From contig DASUUK010000042.1 in NCBI GenBank assembly GCA_036374135.1, forward strand, positions 1 to 64,000: a stretch of 64,000 bases of DNA. Direction: 5' to 3'. Position 1 is the stretch's first letter; every line of letters starts with the position of its first letter. Under the pieces are notes generated by a model. The model was given only the letters and a program-made list of their open reading frames with translations, made no database searches and had not been told where the DNA came from. The translations under genes were made by a program, and so were the position numbers. Origin of the DNA: Euzebyales bacterium. GTDB lineage: Bacteria; Actinomycetota; Nitriliruptoria; Euzebyales; JAHELV01. This document shows, piece by piece, positions 36,281-44,010 of the stretch.

Positions 36281-36460
36281 ATGGCACGGTCCCAGCGCAC
36301 AAGGACAACCGGCAACATCATGCAGCAGGTCGGCCGCATGCTGTCCGGCGGCACCTCCGGCACGAAGGCGCCGGCGCGCGGCCGACGGACGACGCGCCCT
36401 GACCCCCGCCGGCGCCGCAGCGCCAATGGGAAGGGCCTGTTGCGCCGCCTGCTGCGCTGA
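36281..36460 (+). CDS. Small basic protein
   Basis: The product is 59 aa with AAGGAG five bases before the ATG at 36281, the best ribosome site in the neighbourhood. It runs MARSQRTRTTGNIMQQVGRM to KGLLRRLLR, with about 17 Arg/Lys and almost no acidic residues. The N-terminal part could form a helix and the C-terminal half is disordered and basic, so nucleic-acid or membrane binding is possible (inference). No family recognised. It ends 66 bp before the fold-back element. Confidence 0.65.
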   Translation: MARSQRTRTTGNIMQQVGRMLSGGTSGTKAPARGRRTTRPDPRRRRSANGKGLLRRLLR

Positions 36461-36525
36461 CCGACCGCCACGGCGTCGTGGCCGGCGCCCTGCGCTGACG
36501 CGGGACGGCGCCGAAGGCTCCGTCG

Positions 36526-36691
36526 CTAGGGTCTGTCTCCCGGTCCCGGCCGGCATTTGGTCACATCTGCATCCCGGCTCGCGTCGTTGCAGCTCGCGCG
36601 AATACGACCCGGTATGCGTCGCTCACTGCGCCTTGCGAGCCGGGCGCAGCTGCACCCTCGGTGCACGACCGGTCCGAGAGACAGACCCTAG
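36526..36691. mobile_element. MITE-like fold-back element (about 166 bp)
   Basis: The ends are a perfect 14-bp inverted repeat, CTAGGGTCTGTCTC at 36526-36539 and GAGACAGACCCTAG at 36678-36691, continuing imperfectly inward for about 10 more bases. A second perfect inverted repeat, CCCGGCTCGC at 36573-36582 and GCGAGCCGGG at 36635-36644, lies exactly 47 bp inside each end, so the whole element can fold on itself. No reading frame fits. The outer CTAG may be target duplication or part of the repeat. This is the layout of a miniature inverted-repeat transposable element. Its right end supplies the stop codon of the dodecin gene. Confidence 0.7.
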
Positions 36692-36903
36692 TCGATCGAC
36701 TCGTACTTGAACGAGATGGCCAGCCGGGTGCGGAACTGCTTCACGCTCCCGCCCTCCGTCGTCAGGTCCTGTTTGACGACCTCGGCGACGCGCAGGTCGC
36801 GCAGGGTGCCCGACGCCGTCGCAACGGCGTTGCGTGCCGCCTGTTCCCACGACTCGCTGCTGACGCCGACGACCTCGGTCACACGGTACACGCTGTCTGC
36901 CAC
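36688..36903 (-). CDS. Dodecin
   Basis: The product is 71 aa. The GTG at 36903, preceded by AAAGGCGAGGAC, gives the normal dodecin length; upstream ATGs at 36918 and 36930 would add residues not seen in the family. It runs VADSVYRVTEVVGVSSESWEQ to FRTRLAISFKYESID. Dodecins form hollow dodecamers that store flavin or CoA and protect cells from free flavin. The key Trp of the flavin-stacking site is present in SSESWEQAARNAV. The TAG stop (36688-36690) lies inside the end of the fold-back element, so the insertion is at its very end. Confidence 0.9.
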   Translation of the reverse strand: MADSVYRVTEVVGVSSESWEQAARNAVATASGTLRDLRVAEVVKQDLTTEGGSVKQFRTRLAISFKYESID

Positions 36904-37073
36904 GTCCTCGCCTTTCATGCGATTTGACATACCGCGACGCTAACGCGGGAGGCGCGCACGGTAAAGGGGCATCTTGGCCGACATCGCGCCCGGGTCTCAG
37001 ATGACGCCGACGACGGCAACGTCCAACGAGGCTCGAGGCGGCGCGGCACTGGGCGACCGTCCGGGTGCCGGGG

Positions 37074-38096
37074 TCAGGATCCGGCCGACTCGTCGCCGAA
37101 GACGAACGACAGCAGCACGAAGCGCCGGCCCCGGGTGACGGGCAGGACCTCGTGCAGGTGGGCACCTGAGAACACCAGCGCCTCCCGAGCCCCTGGTCGG
37201 TACCGCTCGGGTCCGTACTCGGGGAACCGCAGTTCCCCGCCCTCGTAGTCGTCGTTGAGGTTCAACGTCAACCCGAACCGGCGGTGTGCCGTTGCCGGGC
37301 TCAGGTTGTCGCGGTGCGCGGTGAAGAATCCGGCGTCCTCGGCGTCGTAGCAGCCGATCTTGAAGCCCTCGAAGCGCTTCGCCTCGTACGCGAACGCCTT
37401 GCGGATCTCGGGGATGACGCGTCGCCCGACGTGCGAGGACAGCGCGCGCAGCAGCTCGGGGTCGGCGACCGTGTGGTCCCGGCGTCGCTTGCGCAGTCGG
37501 TCGGTCGCCTCGGCACGGCGCCCGGAGACGGTGGCTTCCACCCCGGTCTCGACGGTGTCCGACGAGCTCCACAGGTCGATCAACTGCGCGCTCAACGCCG
37601 GATCGAGCGCTTCGGGCACGAACAGGACCGGCGCGGTGTGTCGGATGGTGGACCCGGCGCGCCTGATGGCGACGTTCGCGACCGCGGACGCGACCGCTGC
37701 CCGTGTCGTCGTGTCGTCGTGGTGAACGTGGGCCATCGCGACGCGAACGTTCGGATCGAGCACGACGACGGCTGGGTCGCCGTCGGCCGGGACCCCGTAG
37801 GCCGCGTGCACCATGCCCTGCGGGTCGTTGAACACCGTCTCGTCGGAGCCGGGCGGACCGGCCGCGATGGCGTGGACGCGGACGTCGTCGTCGAGCGCAT
37901 CCGCAACCACGTCACGCGTTGCTCGTGCTGCGGACCGCCCACCACCACCCGAGAACACCAGCACCGTCGGCGATCCACCCGTGTAGGCGTAGAAGCGCGT
38001 GGGTTGGCCGTCACCGCGCCGTGCGACGAAGTCCGCCGCACGCTCGCCGCGGGTCACCATCGGTCTCTGCGCCACGATCGCCCCCATAGCGGACAT
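37074..38096 (-). CDS. Peroxiredoxin-like / 2OG-Fe(II) oxygenase fusion protein
   Basis: The product is 340 aa. The N-terminal half (about residues 10-150) looks like a thioredoxin-fold/AhpC-type domain: AADFVARRGDG, PTVLVFSGGGG, AYGVPADGDPAVVVLDPN. It lacks the usual catalytic Cys, with GGGG in its place. The C-terminal half is a prolyl-4-hydroxylase-type 2-oxoglutarate oxygenase with iron ligands in TAHRDN (HxD) and in GAHLHEV, and the 2OG Arg in RGRRFVLLSF. The fusion has a plausible oxidative-stress or hydroxylation role; the substrate is unknown. Starts at 38096 or 38087 are both weak in ribosome site. Confidence 0.85.
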   Translation of the reverse strand: MSAMGAIVAQRPMVTRGERAADFVARRGDGQPTRFYAYTGGSPTVLVFSGGGGRSAARATRDVVADALDDDVRVHAIAAGPPGSDETVFNDPQGMVHAAYGVPADGDPAVVVLDPNVRVAMAHVHHDDTTTRAAVASAVANVAIRRAGSTIRHTAPVLFVPEALDPALSAQLIDLWSSSDTVETGVEATVSGRRAEATDRLRKRRRDHTVADPELLRALSSHVGRRVIPEIRKAFAYEAKRFEGFKIGCYDAEDAGFFTAHRDNLSPATAHRRFGLTLNLNDDYEGGELRFPEYGPERYRPGAREALVFSGAHLHEVLPVTRGRRFVLLSFVFGDESAGS

Positions 38097-38160
38097 CAGG
38101 GGCCACGATAGGGGAACCAGACGCGCCACGTCGTCGGGCGGTCGACGCGGACCGGGGCGC

Positions 38161-40554
38161 TCACGTCGCGGGGGCGCGGTCGCGGGCGGCGGCGACCGCG
38201 GTCTGGCCGAAGCTGATGCCCCCGTCGTTGGGCGGCACACGTCCGTGGGTGAGCACCGTGAAGCCCGCGTCGTCGAGGGCGGAGACGGCCCGCTCGACCA
38301 ACAGCACGTTCGTGAACAGACTCCCCGACAACGCGACCATCGACAGGCCCGTCGTGTCGCGGACCCGGCCGCATGCCGCGACGATCGCGGCGACCATCCA
38401 GGCGTGGAAGCGGGCGGCGATCACCGGCACCGGCGTGCCGACGCGCAGGTCATCGACCACTGCGCGGATCAGTGTGGCGCCGTCGATCGTGAACGGCTCG
38501 CCTCCGGTGAGCGCGGCGCGGTAGCCGTCGCGCACAGCCGGAGCGGCGGCCTGTTCCAACTCGACAACCGTCTGGCCCTCGTACGTCACCGCGTCGCGCA
38601 CACCGACCAGTGCGGCGACGGCGTCGAACAGCCGGGCCGCGCTCGACGTCGACGGCGGATCGGCCCCCGCCCGCGCGGCGGCGAGCGCCGACGCCCAGCG
38701 GTCCGCGATGCGGGTGCCGACAGCCAGTTCCGGGACGTCGTCGCCGTACGCGCGGTGCAGCCAGCTGGCCGCCATGCGCCACGGCTCGGGGGTCGCCGCG
38801 ACGCCTCCCGGCAGTCCAACCGCCTGCAGGTGCCCGGCGCGCTCGAAGGTCCCGAGGTCGGCGACGAGGATCTCACCGCCCCACATCGTGCCGTCGGTCC
38901 CGTGGCCCGGGCCGTCCAACACGACACCGATCACCGGATCCGAGACGCCGTTGTCGGCCATGCACGACGCCACGTGTGCATGGTGGTGCTGCACCCCCAC
39001 TCTGTCGACACCGTCGAGGTCACGCGCGTATCGGGTCGACAGGTACCCGGGATGCAGATCGTGGGCGACGACCGAGGGCGTGATGTCGAACAGGCGCGAC
39101 AGGTGGTCGATCACGCCGGCGAGCGACCGGTACGTCCCGTCGCTGCCCAGGTCGCCAAGAGGGTGGGACAGGTACGCCCGACGCTGCGAGGCCAGGCAGA
39201 CGGTGCTCTCGAGCTCGGCACCGACCGCCAGCACCGGCCGTGGCACCGGGCGGCCGAGCAGCACCGGCTGCGGCGCGTACCCGCGCGAGCGCCGGACGAG
39301 CAACGGCCGGTCGCCCATCATCCGCACCACCGAGTCGTCGACGCGGATGTGGACGGGGCGGTCGTGGGTGAGGAACGCGTCGGCGATCCCACCGAGCCGC
39401 TCGATGGCGTCCGCGTCGTCGACACCGACCGGCGCATCGGACACGGCGCCGCCGGTCAACGCGATCGGGCGTCCGACGCCGGCGACCAGCAGGTGGTGCA
39501 GCGGTGTGTAGGGCAGCATCACGCCCAGGTCGCGGCTGCCGGGCCCCACCGAGGACACGATGGTCGCCGCGCTCGTCGACCCCTCGTCAGCAGTGGGTGC
39601 CGCGACGCCGTCCCGGCAGGCGTCGCGGCGGCGCAGCACCACGATCGGCGCGGTCGACCATGTCAGCCGAGCGCGCTCGTGCACGTCGGCCTCACACAGC
39701 GCGAGGGCCGCGTCGAGGTCTGCGACCATCACCGCGAACGGCCGTGCCTGGTGGCCCGTGTGCGTACGCAACCGCGCGACCGCGGCCTCGTCGGTCGCGT
39801 CGACGGCCAGATGGAACCCGCCGAGCCCCTTGACCGCGAGGATCCGCCCGGCCCGCAGCAGCGCCGCGCTCCGCGCGAGCGCGGCGTCGTCATGCGAGCG
39901 GGGCCCGCCGTGGCGTGGGCCCGGCTCGCCGACGAGCCGCGCGCCCGCACCGTCGACCAGCGACAGCTGTGGCCCGCACGCCGGGCAGCACAGCGGCTGC
40001 GCGAGGAACCGCCGGCCGGTCGGGTCTGCGTACTCGCGGGCGCACGCGTCACACATGGCGAACCCAGCCATGGTCGTGTTCGTGCGGTCGTAGGGCACGT
40101 CGCGCACGATCGAGTAGCGGGGACCGCAGTTGGCGCAGTTGATGAACGGATGGCGGAACCTGCGATCGTCGGGATCGAACAGCTCGGCGAGACAGTCCGC
40201 ACACGGCGCGATGTCGGGTGACACCGGGACGTGCCTCGGCCCCGGGGCGTCGCTGACCACGACGGTGAACGCGTCGTCACCGCGGACGTCGACCGGCGCC
40301 GACGTGACCTGGTCGATGACCGCCGCCCCGGGCGCCTCGGCCGGCAGGCGCGTCAGGAAGCCCCTGACCGCAGGGCTCGCACCCTCCACCTCGGTGACCA
40401 CACCCTGCGCGTCGTTGCCGACGAAGCCCCCCAGGCCGAGCTGCCCCGCCAGGCGGTGGACGTACTGGCGGAAGCCGACGCCCTGCACGTTCCCGGTGAT
40501 CCGCACACGGACGCGCAGGCGGTCGTCGGCGGTCGGTCTCATGCCAGCGGGCAT
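38161..40554 (-). CDS. hypF: Carbamoyltransferase HypF ([NiFe]-hydrogenase maturation)
   Basis: The product is 797 aa from the ATG at 40554 (AGGAA eight bases upstream). Domains in order: acylphosphatase (GNVQGVGFRQYVHRLA); two zinc fingers, CADC with CANC and CDAC with CPAC; a YrdC-like domain (AVKGLGGFHLAVDA); and the C-terminal Kae1-like domain with HHAHVASCMADNG and GVVLDGPGHGTDG. HypF makes and transfers the carbamoyl group that becomes the CN ligands of the hydrogenase iron. No other hyp or hydrogenase genes are in this window, so partners must lie elsewhere. Confidence 0.95.
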   Translation of the reverse strand: MPAGMRPTADDRLRVRVRITGNVQGVGFRQYVHRLAGQLGLGGFVGNDAQGVVTEVEGASPAVRGFLTRLPAEAPGAAVIDQVTSAPVDVRGDDAFTVVVSDAPGPRHVPVSPDIAPCADCLAELFDPDDRRFRHPFINCANCGPRYSIVRDVPYDRTNTTMAGFAMCDACAREYADPTGRRFLAQPLCCPACGPQLSLVDGAGARLVGEPGPRHGGPRSHDDAALARSAALLRAGRILAVKGLGGFHLAVDATDEAAVARLRTHTGHQARPFAVMVADLDAALALCEADVHERARLTWSTAPIVVLRRRDACRDGVAAPTADEGSTSAATIVSSVGPGSRDLGVMLPYTPLHHLLVAGVGRPIALTGGAVSDAPVGVDDADAIERLGGIADAFLTHDRPVHIRVDDSVVRMMGDRPLLVRRSRGYAPQPVLLGRPVPRPVLAVGAELESTVCLASQRRAYLSHPLGDLGSDGTYRSLAGVIDHLSRLFDITPSVVAHDLHPGYLSTRYARDLDGVDRVGVQHHHAHVASCMADNGVSDPVIGVVLDGPGHGTDGTMWGGEILVADLGTFERAGHLQAVGLPGGVAATPEPWRMAASWLHRAYGDDVPELAVGTRIADRWASALAAARAGADPPSTSSAARLFDAVAALVGVRDAVTYEGQTVVELEQAAAPAVRDGYRAALTGGEPFTIDGATLIRAVVDDLRVGTPVPVIAARFHAWMVAAIVAACGRVRDTTGLSMVALSGSLFTNVLLVERAVSALDDAGFTVLTHGRVPPNDGGISFGQTAVAAARDRAPAT

Positions 40555-40819
40555 CGCACACGTTCCTGAGGTCGGATCGACAGCGCGCACGACGCAGCCA
40601 TCTGTGCAATCGTCGCACGACAGCGCGTTCGACAGATGACCGGGTGTGCGTCGCAAGGCCCTTTCCGGTCGCACCGGACGATTCCGCGGGCTACGGAGCG
40701 CGGCCCGGGACCAGACGAGGGGCATGACGTCGACGTGCAACCGACGGCCGGTCACCGGCTGAGCACGTCGTCGACGCACGCCGCCAGGCCGTGGTCGTCA
40801 CGAACGCACGGTGGGTGCG

Positions 40820-41521
40820 TCACGGCTGCAGCGTCGCCTCGCGCCCGGTCACCGCCCCGACCGCGTCGGCCGCGTCAGGCTCGTGGATGACCCGGTGTGC
40901 GACGCCGGCCAGCGCCGCCAGCGGCATCGACAGCACCACGAGGAACAGGCTCGCGACGAACAGATCGGGGACCGCCAGGCCGAGCAGACCACCGAGGACG
41001 AATGAACCGACCACCAGGAACACCGCGTTCAGCACACAGACCCAGAACATCGCCGGCCAGATCGCGGCGAGCGCCTGTCCCGCCCGGCCGCCCAACCGGC
41101 CCGCCCATCGCGTCACCGGGGCGTGCGCTCCCCCGGCCACCAGGCCCGCGAGCATCCCGAGGATCGGAGGACCGAATCCACCGCCCACGAGCAGCATGGC
41201 GGCGGACAGCAGCACCAAGCCGGTTCCGGCGCGAGGACGGTCAAGCGCGCGCCAGGACCAGGCGATGACTGCGGACGACGCGAGCACGGTGAGCACGCCG
41301 GTGATGAGCAGACTGGGAACGACGGTCATCGCGGGTTCCCCGCCCAGATTCCGCGCGATGGGACCGTCGACCCAGGAGTCGAACACGATCCCGGCTGGCG
41401 ACGCGCTGCCCTGGACCATCTCTCCAACGCCGTGGACCAGTCCGCCCACCCCGGCGAGGGTGCCGCACACCGCTGCCAGCGTGCGCACGCGGACGATCCG
41501 CTGCTCGGCTGGTGCAGCCAT
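40820..41521 (-). CDS. Multi-spanning membrane protein, unknown family
   Basis: The product is 233 aa; GGAGGTGG lies just before the ATG at 41521, which is preferred to longer in-frame starts. Six to seven hydrophobic segments are seen, beginning VRTLAAVCGTLAGVGGLVHGV and ending LFLVVLSMPLAALAGVAHRV, with an Arg-containing loop in the middle. It does not match a family I know. Upstream of it (41522-41692) is only the terminator of the 86-aa gene. Confidence 0.75.
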   Translation of the reverse strand: MAAPAEQRIVRVRTLAAVCGTLAGVGGLVHGVGEMVQGSASPAGIVFDSWVDGPIARNLGGEPAMTVVPSLLITGVLTVLASSAVIAWSWRALDRPRAGTGLVLLSAAMLLVGGGFGPPILGMLAGLVAGGAHAPVTRWAGRLGGRAGQALAAIWPAMFWVCVLNAVFLVVGSFVLGGLLGLAVPDLFVASLFLVVLSMPLAALAGVAHRVIHEPDAADAVGAVTGREATLQP

Positions 41522-41643
41522 GGGCGCCACCTCCACCGCCATGGTGGCCACCGCAGCGGGCGCGTCGCCGGGGCCAATGACCCGCACCCGACGACCGAAC
41601 GTCACGTCACCACCCTGTGCCCGGGTGTAGCGCAGATGTTATG

Positions 41644-41678
41644 ACCTACCGGCGCGGCACCTGCCGGCGCCGGTAGGT
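41644..41678 (-). terminator. Hairpin terminator of the 86-aa gene
   Basis: A perfect 12-bp stem, ACCTACCGGCGC / GCGCCGGTAGGT, with loop GGCACCTGCCG, lies 15 bases after the stop at 41693 on the minus strand. No T-run. Confidence 0.7.
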
Positions 41679-41692
41679 GGTGGGCGACACGG

Positions 41693-41953
41693 TCAGACCC
41701 CGGCCGCCGCGAGGGACCCGTGCGGGGTGCCCGCACGGTCGTGCAGGTACAGGCGCGTGGCGACGATCCCGAACGCGCGGGCGCGCGCGATGGCGGGTTC
41801 GGCGCGATCGGCGAGCACGTCGAGTGCGACGCCGGCGATCTGGACGTCCCGCGCCCGGCGGACGACGGAGGCGACGTCGGCCTCCACCGCGGCGATGCCC
41901 TCACGGTCGATGTCGTCGGCAATGCGGTACAGGTACCGGTCGATGGTGCCCAT
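41693..41953 (-). CDS. Small protein of unknown function, divergent from LysR gene
   Basis: The product is 86 aa with GAGGAGG just before the ATG at 41953. The sequence is mostly helical (MGTIDRYLYRIADDIDREGI, VASVVRRARDVQIAGVALDVL) and then LYLHDRAGTPHG. No signal peptide, motif or family is recognised. It is transcribed away from a LysR regulator gene across a 96-bp gap, so it is a likely target of that regulator. Confidence 0.7.
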   Translation of the reverse strand: MGTIDRYLYRIADDIDREGIAAVEADVASVVRRARDVQIAGVALDVLADRAEPAIARARAFGIVATRLYLHDRAGTPHGSLAAAGV

Positions 41954-41994
41954 GGCGTCCTCCTCACTCGGTGTTGTCGACGTCCACGATAGGG

Positions 41995-42039
41995 TTGCAT
42001 GATCATCATTACCAGCGATAGTATTTGGTCTTAGCGATA
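41995..42039 (+). promoter_or_regulatory. Promoter and direct repeat upstream of the LysR gene
   Basis: TTGCAT (41995-42000) and TAGTAT (42019-42024) are separated by 18 bp, and AGCGATA occurs twice (42014-42020 and 42033-42039), spaced 19 bp. The -10 lies within the first copy, which suits autoregulation by the LysR protein. This AT-richer segment contrasts with its surroundings. Confidence 0.5.
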
Positions 42040-42049
42040 AGCGGAGCTG

Positions 42050-42985
42050 ATGTACATGGTGACTGCACGGGACCTGGAGATCCGCCACTTGATCACGCTG
42101 CGAGCCGTGGCGACGGCCGGCACGTTCGGCCGCGCCGCCGACCTGCTCGGCTACACGCAGTCGGCGGTCAGCCAGCAGATCGGCGCGCTCGAGCGTGTCG
42201 TCGGCGCGCCGTTGTTCGACCGCCCGGGCGGCCCGCGCCCGGTGGAGCTCACACCGCTGGGGGCGCTGCTCGTCGACCACGCGCGCGACGTGATAGCACG
42301 CGCCGAGACCGCGGCCGCCGACATCGAGCGATTCCGCGCCGGCGCCATCGGACGGGTCGACATCGGCACCTTCCAGAGCGTGTCGACGGCGCTGCTGCCC
42401 GAGCTGATCGGTCGCCTGCGCGCCGAACGACCGGACGTCGAGGCGCGTCTGCTCGAGATAGACGACGAGGAGGAGCTCGCGCGCCGGGTCCTCGACGGCG
42501 AACTGGATCTGACGTTCATGGCGGCCGACCAGCCAAAGGAGGGCATCGAGTACGAGGTGCTCTTCGTCGACCCGTTCGTGCTCGTGGCGTTGCCGGACGA
42601 CGTGGGCGACGGGCCCGTCCCCGTCGACGCGCTCCGCGGCCGGGCGCTGATCGGGCAGACCGACAACCTGTGCCAGCGGCGTGTCGACGACAACCTGCGG
42701 GCGTGCGGGTTGGAACCCGACTACGTGTTCCGCGCCAACGACAACGCCGCGGTCATCGGCATGGTCCGCGCCAACGTCGGCATGGCGGTCATGCCAATGC
42801 TCGCCGTCGACACCGATGACCCCCGCGTGGCCATCCGCGATCTCGATCCGCCGGTCCCGCCCAGGCGCGTCTCGATCGGATGGCGCCGCGACCGCACGCT
42901 GTCGCCGACGGCCGCCCGCTTGGTGGAGCTCGCCCGCGAGATGACCCGTCACCTGCGGGAACGCAGCCTGGCCACCGTGGGCTGA
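42050..42985 (+). CDS. LysR-family transcriptional regulator
   Basis: The product is 311 aa. The N-terminal HTH is LEIRHLITLRAVATAGTFGRAADLLGYTQSAVSQQIGALER, the classical LysR signature. The periplasmic-binding-like effector domain follows from about residue 95, starting GRVDIGTFQSVSTALLPELI. LysR proteins activate a divergent gene on binding a small molecule. The 86-aa gene is divergent and may be its target, with the AGCGATA repeat as binding site. The effector is not apparent. Confidence 0.92.
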   Translation: MYMVTARDLEIRHLITLRAVATAGTFGRAADLLGYTQSAVSQQIGALERVVGAPLFDRPGGPRPVELTPLGALLVDHARDVIARAETAAADIERFRAGAIGRVDIGTFQSVSTALLPELIGRLRAERPDVEARLLEIDDEEELARRVLDGELDLTFMAADQPKEGIEYEVLFVDPFVLVALPDDVGDGPVPVDALRGRALIGQTDNLCQRRVDDNLRACGLEPDYVFRANDNAAVIGMVRANVGMAVMPMLAVDTDDPRVAIRDLDPPVPPRRVSIGWRRDRTLSPTAARLVELAREMTRHLRERSLATVG

Positions 42986-43070
42986 CCGACCCGAGGCCCT
43001 CGCGCAGCCACCCGTGGGGGTTGCTCCCTCCGCACGACATGCTTGGCTACAGGTACGTCATCGAGGGGAG

Positions 43071-43217
43071 ATGACCGTGCCAGCACACCGCCTCCGCACC
43101 GACCTGAGCCACCTGGTCAGCTGGACGCTGCTGGCCAGTGCCGCCGCCACCATCGCCACCGGGATCATCGCCGATGCGTGGGCGACCGCCGGATCGACCA
43201 GGACGGATGCGCCGTGA
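43071..43217 (+). CDS. Small single-span membrane protein
   Basis: The product is 48 aa from the ATG at 43071 (GAGGGGAG directly upstream). One membrane helix is predicted at about residues 15-36 (LVSWTLLASAAATIATGIIA). Its TGA overlaps the GTG start of the methyltransferase gene, so the two are translationally coupled. The sequence resembles the first helix of larger haem-associated membrane proteins, but this is not sufficient for a call. Confidence 0.55.
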   Translation: MTVPAHRLRTDLSHLVSWTLLASAAATIATGIIADAWATAGSTRTDAP

Positions 43218-43975
43218 CGGCGTACGACGCGCTCGCGTCCGTCTACGACTGGCTCGTGCCCGACATGCTGTTGGAACCGGAAGGGGCGTTCACCGCGTTC
43301 GCCGGGATCGTGGCGGACCTACCGGCCGGGGCACGCGTGCTCGACTGCGCGTGCGGCACCGGCCAGCTGGCTGTCGGTCTGGCCCTCCACGGCTTCGACG
43401 TCACCGCGTCGGATGCCAGCCCGGGCATGGTGGACCGCACCCGGGCGCTGGCCGCCGCCCACCACGCCGAGGTGCGGACGGCGGTGAGCCGCTGGGAGGA
43501 CCTGCGCGGCACCGTCGACGGCCGCTTCGACGCCGTCTTCTGCGTCGGCAACTCGCTGACGCACGCCGAGGGCGCGACCGGACGGCGCGCGGCACTGGCG
43601 GCGATGGCAGACGTGCTCACGCCGCGGGGCGCGTTGGCCGTGACGTCACGCAACTGGGAGCGGTTGCGCGACCGGCGGCCGGGTCTGGAGGTCGATGACG
43701 CGCTCGTGCAACGCGCGGGCCGAGCCGGCCTTGCGATCCGATCCTGGTCGCTGCCCGAGGAGTGGGAGGCGCCCCACCACCTCGAGGTGGCGGTGGCGGT
43801 GCTCGACGGTCGACAGGTCGTCGATGTCGTCGGTGAGCGGTTGACGTTCTGGCCGTTCACGCACCGCCAACTGACCGACGAGTTGCACGCGGCGGGCCTG
43901 AAGCCGACGTCGAGCAGCCACGGCCCCGACGTCGACCGTTACGTGGTGGTCGCCCGCCGGGGCAACGCCGGCTGA
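43214..43975 (+). CDS. Class I SAM-dependent methyltransferase
   Basis: The product is 253 aa with a GTG start overlapping the upstream stop. SAM-binding motif I is VLDCACGTGQLAVGLA near residues 40-55, the acidic loop FDVTASDAS follows, and RFDAVFCVGNSLTH gives the post-II motif. The N-terminal ALASVYDWLVPDMLLEPEG is typical of small-molecule methyltransferases. The substrate is unknown. Ends convergently on the MFS exporter gene; stop codons of both lie inside a shared hairpin. Confidence 0.9.
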   Translation: MTAYDALASVYDWLVPDMLLEPEGAFTAFAGIVADLPAGARVLDCACGTGQLAVGLALHGFDVTASDASPGMVDRTRALAAAHHAEVRTAVSRWEDLRGTVDGRFDAVFCVGNSLTHAEGATGRRAALAAMADVLTPRGALAVTSRNWERLRDRRPGLEVDDALVQRAGRAGLAIRSWSLPEEWEAPHHLEVAVAVLDGRQVVDVVGERLTFWPFTHRQLTDELHAAGLKPTSSSHGPDVDRYVVVARRGNAG

Positions 43976-44010
43976 CGCGCGAGCAGCCCACACGGACCGG
44001 CCGCGTCAGC
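43971..44010. terminator. Shared hairpin covering two convergent stop codons
   Basis: GCTGACGCG (43971-43979) and CGCGTCAGC (44002-44010) form a perfect 9-bp stem with a 22-base loop. The left arm contains the methyltransferase stop and the right arm contains the MFS stop. Confidence 0.45.

Noticed and set aside
41693-42952. 419-codon minus-strand frame over the LysR gene
   Set aside because: Only its last 86 codons, from the ATG at 41953 with a strong ribosome site, look real; the rest is antisense to the LysR gene.
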